A stretch of 34,752 bases of DNA from Promethearchaeota archaeon (GTDB lineage Archaea; Asgardarchaeota; Lokiarchaeia; Sigyniarchaeales; SOKP01), in the NCBI GenBank assembly GCA_020344955.1, contig CP070831.1:743540-778291 (forward strand). Reading direction: 5' to 3'. The notes beneath the pieces were generated by a model. The model worked only from the letters and a program-made list of their open reading frames with translations. It did no database searches and was not told the DNA's origin. Both the position numbers and the translations under genes were made by a program. This document shows, piece after piece, positions 32,736 to 34,752 of this stretch (the first letter of the stretch is position 1; every line of letters starts with the position of its first letter).

Positions 32736-32994
32736 ATATAATCAATATCTTTTATAAAATTCTTTTAAGAAAACTAACAGTTACATGTTTATAAAGAAAA
32801 AAACAGTCCTAATTTAGTAATTCTCTTTGTAAATTATTTTTATTTTGAATAAGTTATTTTTAAAAAGTTAATAATATCTACGTGATATAACTATATCCAA
32901 ATTTATAAAAAATTAATAATAATAGTTATGGTAAACTTCAATTATAATCTGAAATTGAATATTATAAATATTCTAAAAAAATTGAGTATGTACA
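32736..32994. other. Intergenic region before the aldo/keto reductase
   Basis: A 259-base stretch without genes. It is very AT-rich, with a TTTATAAA element at about 32901-32908, which could serve as a TATA-box for the plus-strand reductase gene. No repeat, tRNA or other structure was seen. Confidence 0.4.
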
Positions 32995-34209
32995 ATGAAA
33001 TATAGAAAAATGGGCTCTCTTGATTGGGATGTGTCTGTTCTAGGATTTGGTGCCATGCGGCTTCCTATGATTGATCAAACAACTGTTAATGAAGTGGAAG
33101 CTATTAAAATGATTCGTTATGCGATTGATAATGGAGTAAATTATATTGATACTGCATATACTTATCATAACGGAGAAAGTGAGGTAATAGTGGGAAAAGC
33201 GCTCAAAAATGGTTATCGCGAAAAAGTTCATCTCACTACAAAATTACCTATGTGGTTAGTAAAGAAAAGTGAGGATTTTGATAGATTCCTTAGTGAACAA
33301 ATCGAAAGATTACAAACCACTCCTGATATTTATTTTTTTCATGGTTTAAACAAGGATAGATTAGAAAAAGTGAAAAAACTTAAATTAATCGATAAAATGG
33401 AAGAAGCCAAAGCAAATGGATTGATAAAACATATTGGTTTTTCATTTCATGACGATTATAGTGTTTTTAAGGAGATAATTGATTATTATAACTGGGATTG
33501 CTGTCAAATTCAATATAATTATTTGGATGTTAACTATCAAGCAGGGACTAAAGGAGTTGAATATGCAGGTTCAAAAAATATTGCTTTAATAATTATGGAA
33601 CCAATTCGAGGTGGCAAGTTAGCGATTCCAGAAAACAAGTTGGATGAAAAGCCAGAAATTAAAGCTGTGTTAAATGAATCAAAAGTTAAAAGAACGATGG
33701 CAGATTGGGCTTTACAATTTGTTTGGAACTACCCTGAAGTTTCAGTTGCATTAAGTGGTATGAGTTCCATGCAACATGTAAAAGAAAATATAGAATCTGC
33801 TAATAAATCAGATAGTAATAATTTAAGTGGAAATGATTTAAAAACTATTTCTGAATTACGCCAAGCATATAAAAAATATGATCTCGTGTCTTGTACTAGT
33901 TGCAGATACTGTATGCCGTGTCCTAATGGAGTTTCTATCCCATGGGTTTTTATGTACTTGAATGAATTGGGATATTGGGGAGAAAAACGTAAACCCAGAA
34001 TTAAATTTTTCTATGATAGGATGGCAAAATCAGCTGAAGACTTAGAAAAAAGATTAGCTGAGGAAGAAGAGGTAGAAGGAGCAGCAAGTCTATGTATTCA
34101 ATGCGGTGAGTGTATTGAAAAATGTCCTCAAAATATCGATATTCCTGACGTTATGGAGAAAGTTAATGGCATCTTTGAAGATGATAAAGAGGTTTCAGAG
34201 TTTTTTTAG
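32995..34209 (+). CDS. Aldo/keto reductase with C-terminal 4Fe-4S domain
   Basis: A 404-residue oxidoreductase. The TIM-barrel aldo/keto reductase part (1-280) has the catalytic tetrad D52 and Y57 (DTAYTY), K83 (TTKLP) and H116 (FFHGLN). NADPH-binding features include EPIRGGKL near 202. The C terminus holds iron-sulfur sites: C300, C303, C306 and C309 (CTSCRYCMPCP), then C367, C370, C373 and C377 (CIQCGECIEKCP). This domain set is the archaeal/bacterial 'predicted oxidoreductase of the aldo/keto reductase family' that is fused to ferredoxin-like domains. The substrate is unknown. The gene has its own start and no operon partner upstream. Confidence 0.9.
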   Translation: MKYRKMGSLDWDVSVLGFGAMRLPMIDQTTVNEVEAIKMIRYAIDNGVNYIDTAYTYHNGESEVIVGKALKNGYREKVHLTTKLPMWLVKKSEDFDRFLSEQIERLQTTPDIYFFHGLNKDRLEKVKKLKLIDKMEEAKANGLIKHIGFSFHDDYSVFKEIIDYYNWDCCQIQYNYLDVNYQAGTKGVEYAGSKNIALIIMEPIRGGKLAIPENKLDEKPEIKAVLNESKVKRTMADWALQFVWNYPEVSVALSGMSSMQHVKENIESANKSDSNNLSGNDLKTISELRQAYKKYDLVSCTSCRYCMPCPNGVSIPWVFMYLNELGYWGEKRKPRIKFFYDRMAKSAEDLEKRLAEEEEVEGAASLCIQCGECIEKCPQNIDIPDVMEKVNGIFEDDKEVSEFF

Positions 34210-34289
34210 TTTTTTATACTAATTGAATACAATATTTACTGACTATACCATTAAATATAACCAAAAACTTCTTTTAAAAAGATAAATAA

Positions 34290-34311
34290 TTTGAATTGAA
34301 GTTTGAATTGA
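34290..34311 (+). repeat. Direct repeat TTTGAATTGA upstream of tRNA-Sec
   Basis: Two copies of the 10-base repeat, at 34290-34299 and 34302-34311, lie about 20-42 bases before the tRNA-Sec gene, followed by ATTTAAAAAAC. They overlap the expected promoter position and could be regulator sites, though AT-rich chance repeats are common here. Confidence 0.3.
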
Positions 34312-34331
34312 TTTAAAAAACTTAAATAATT

Positions 34332-34456
34332 GGCTCTTGACGGTTAGAATCTTATATCACTAAAGATATAGATAACCACAGTGGTCTCTGACGCTGGGCT
34401 TCAAACCCAGTTATCCTGTGGAGGGATAGGGGTTCGATTCCCCTCGAGGGCCGCCA
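34332..34456 (+). tRNA. selC: tRNA-Sec (UCA), with a D-arm intron and encoded CCA
   Basis: The gene fits archaeal/eukaryotic tRNA-Sec. The acceptor stem has nine pairs (34332-34340 with 34444-34452, two of them G-U), the discriminator is G34453, and CCA is encoded (34454-34456). The T stem has four pairs (34429-34432 with 34440-34443) and a TTCGATT loop: the 9/4 layout. The anticodon stem is 34394-34398 with 34406-34410 and the loop CTTCAAA holds TCA at 34401-34403. The long variable arm is 34412-34416 with 34424-34428. The D arm is normal only if 34348-34379 is removed: the D stem then reads GTTAGAG with CTCTGAC, seven pairs, around a TGGT loop. The mature RNA is 93 bases. It lies 33 bases before SepSecS, which supports the identity. 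Confidence 0.95.
34348..34379 (+). other. Predicted intron in the D arm of tRNA-Sec
   Basis: The 32-base insert makes the D loop much too long. Its borders fold into a bulge-helix-bulge-like element: exon GGTT (34342-34345) pairs with AACC (34374-34377) as a 4-bp central helix, flanked by two 3-base bulges, AGA (34346-34348) and ACA (34378-34380). Cutting after the second base of each bulge gives exactly the borders stated. The inner helix is ATC with GAT, one bulged T, then TATATC with GATATA around ACTAAA. The outer helix is weak (C34341-G34381 and A34340-T34382), as in relaxed motifs. After removal the D stem pairs perfectly. Splicing has not been shown. Confidence 0.85.
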
Positions 34457-34489
34457 ATTTATCATTGAAATTAAAATGATGTGTTTTAA

Positions 34490-34752
34490 ATGGTTGATTT
34501 TAATAAAATTATCGATTTTTTTGAGCATTCAACCATTCCCGAAAACATGCTAAATAGAGGACAACTCGTTTTAAATAACTTTTTAAAACCTCTTAAAATA
34601 TTATTTGAACAGAAAAATGTTCCTAAGGAGCCTTGGAGTGATGAACAAATAGAATTCTTATTACAAACCCTTTCTAATATGGACACTGATAAAGATGATC
34701 AAGCTGCAAGGGTTGGTGAAAGAGAAGCCCGTATCGCTTCAAAATTACATTT
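34490..34752 (+). CDS. spcS: SepSecS (O-phosphoseryl-tRNA:Sec-tRNA synthase), 3' end missing
   Basis: The first 87 codons of a gene that runs off the window. The product would convert Sep-tRNA-Sec to Sec-tRNA-Sec with selenophosphate, using pyridoxal phosphate. The N terminus matches SepSecS: a first helix VDFNKIIDFFEHS, then IPENMLNRGQ, the PKEPWSDEQIEFLLQTL segment that aligns with human PENGWDESTLELFLHEL, a following NMD, and VGEREARIASKL, which aligns with VGEREGRVASAL. The last motif helps bind the phosphate and tRNA. Next to tRNA-Sec and near eEFSec, the assignment is strong in spite of truncation. The remaining catalytic lysine lies outside the window. Confidence 0.93.
   Translation, partial: MVDFNKIIDFFEHSTIPENMLNRGQLVLNNFLKPLKILFEQKNVPKEPWSDEQIEFLLQTLSNMDTDKDDQAARVGEREARIASKLH

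Noticed and set aside
34486-34686. A 66-codon minus-strand frame at the window end
   Set aside because: It is antisense to the SepSecS N terminus, which aligns well with known SepSecS.
1-34752. Selenoprotein genes with in-frame UGA and SECIS elements
   Set aside because: I looked for split frames with Sec-type context near the Sec genes and around truncated genes and found none that I could defend. A SECIS search needs structure software.
1-34752. CRISPR arrays, insertion sequences, integrases or attachment sites
   Set aside because: No regularly spaced repeats, transposase or integrase motifs were seen, even in the accessory-looking stretch at 21.6-23.7 kb.

Overview
The window is AT-rich archaeal DNA, most likely from an Asgard archaeon of the Lokiarchaeia type. 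The ribosomal proteins are archaeal/eukaryotic in kind and order (eS4, eL32, eL19, and RNase P protein Rpp29 between uL29 and uS17). Several proteins are typical of Asgard genomes: a Roadblock/LC7 protein, a homologue of the membrane part of oligosaccharyltransferase subunit OST3/OST6, a PHD/RING-like zinc finger, and the archaeal/eukaryotic selenocysteine (Sec) machinery. The lineage is inferred from gene content; no database search was possible.

Layout. 1-9030: mixed housekeeping genes: a RadA/RadB-like recombinase cut by the window edge, an MptE-like pterin pyrophosphokinase, glycine cleavage H protein, the OST3/6-like membrane protein, two M20 metallopeptidases, a ThuA-like/zinc-finger fusion, a ferredoxin, a beta-propeller and a small membrane protein. 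9226-10882: a ribokinase and a cupin protein in one operon. 11111-20591: an unbroken plus-strand ribosomal protein operon: uS19, uL22, uS3, uL29, Rpp29, uS17, uL14, uL24, eS4, uL5, uS14, uS8, uL6, eL32, eL19, uL18, uS5, uL30, uL15. uL2 is not upstream, eIF1/SUI1 is absent, and secY does not follow uL15. 20655-27824: membrane proteins, small regulators (a zinc-ribbon winged helix, a ribbon-helix-helix protein, HxlR) and secreted proteins rich in N-glycosylation sequons. 27859-34752: a Roadblock protein, the Sec elongation factor (SelB/eEFSec), a nearby degenerate copy of its 5' end, zinc-ribbon proteins, a Nudix hydrolase, an aldo/keto reductase with iron-sulfur clusters, a tRNA-Sec gene and the start of SepSecS.

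The most notable observation is the Sec system. The tRNA at 34332-34456 has anticodon UCA, a 9-bp acceptor stem, a 4-bp T stem and a long variable arm, as expected of archaeal and eukaryotic tRNA-Sec. Its D arm folds normally only if a 32-nt insert is removed. That insert is flanked by a bulge-helix-bulge-like element, and removing it gives a perfect 7-bp D stem with a 4-nt UGGU loop. I read it as a tRNA-Sec with a D-arm intron. SepSecS starts 33 bases downstream and eEFSec lies 4.6 kb upstream.

A second unusual theme is start codons. uS14 and uL15 have no ATG, GTG or TTG that could give a full-length protein. Each has an ATT at the right place with a well-spaced Shine-Dalgarno motif. A small membrane protein probably starts with ATA.
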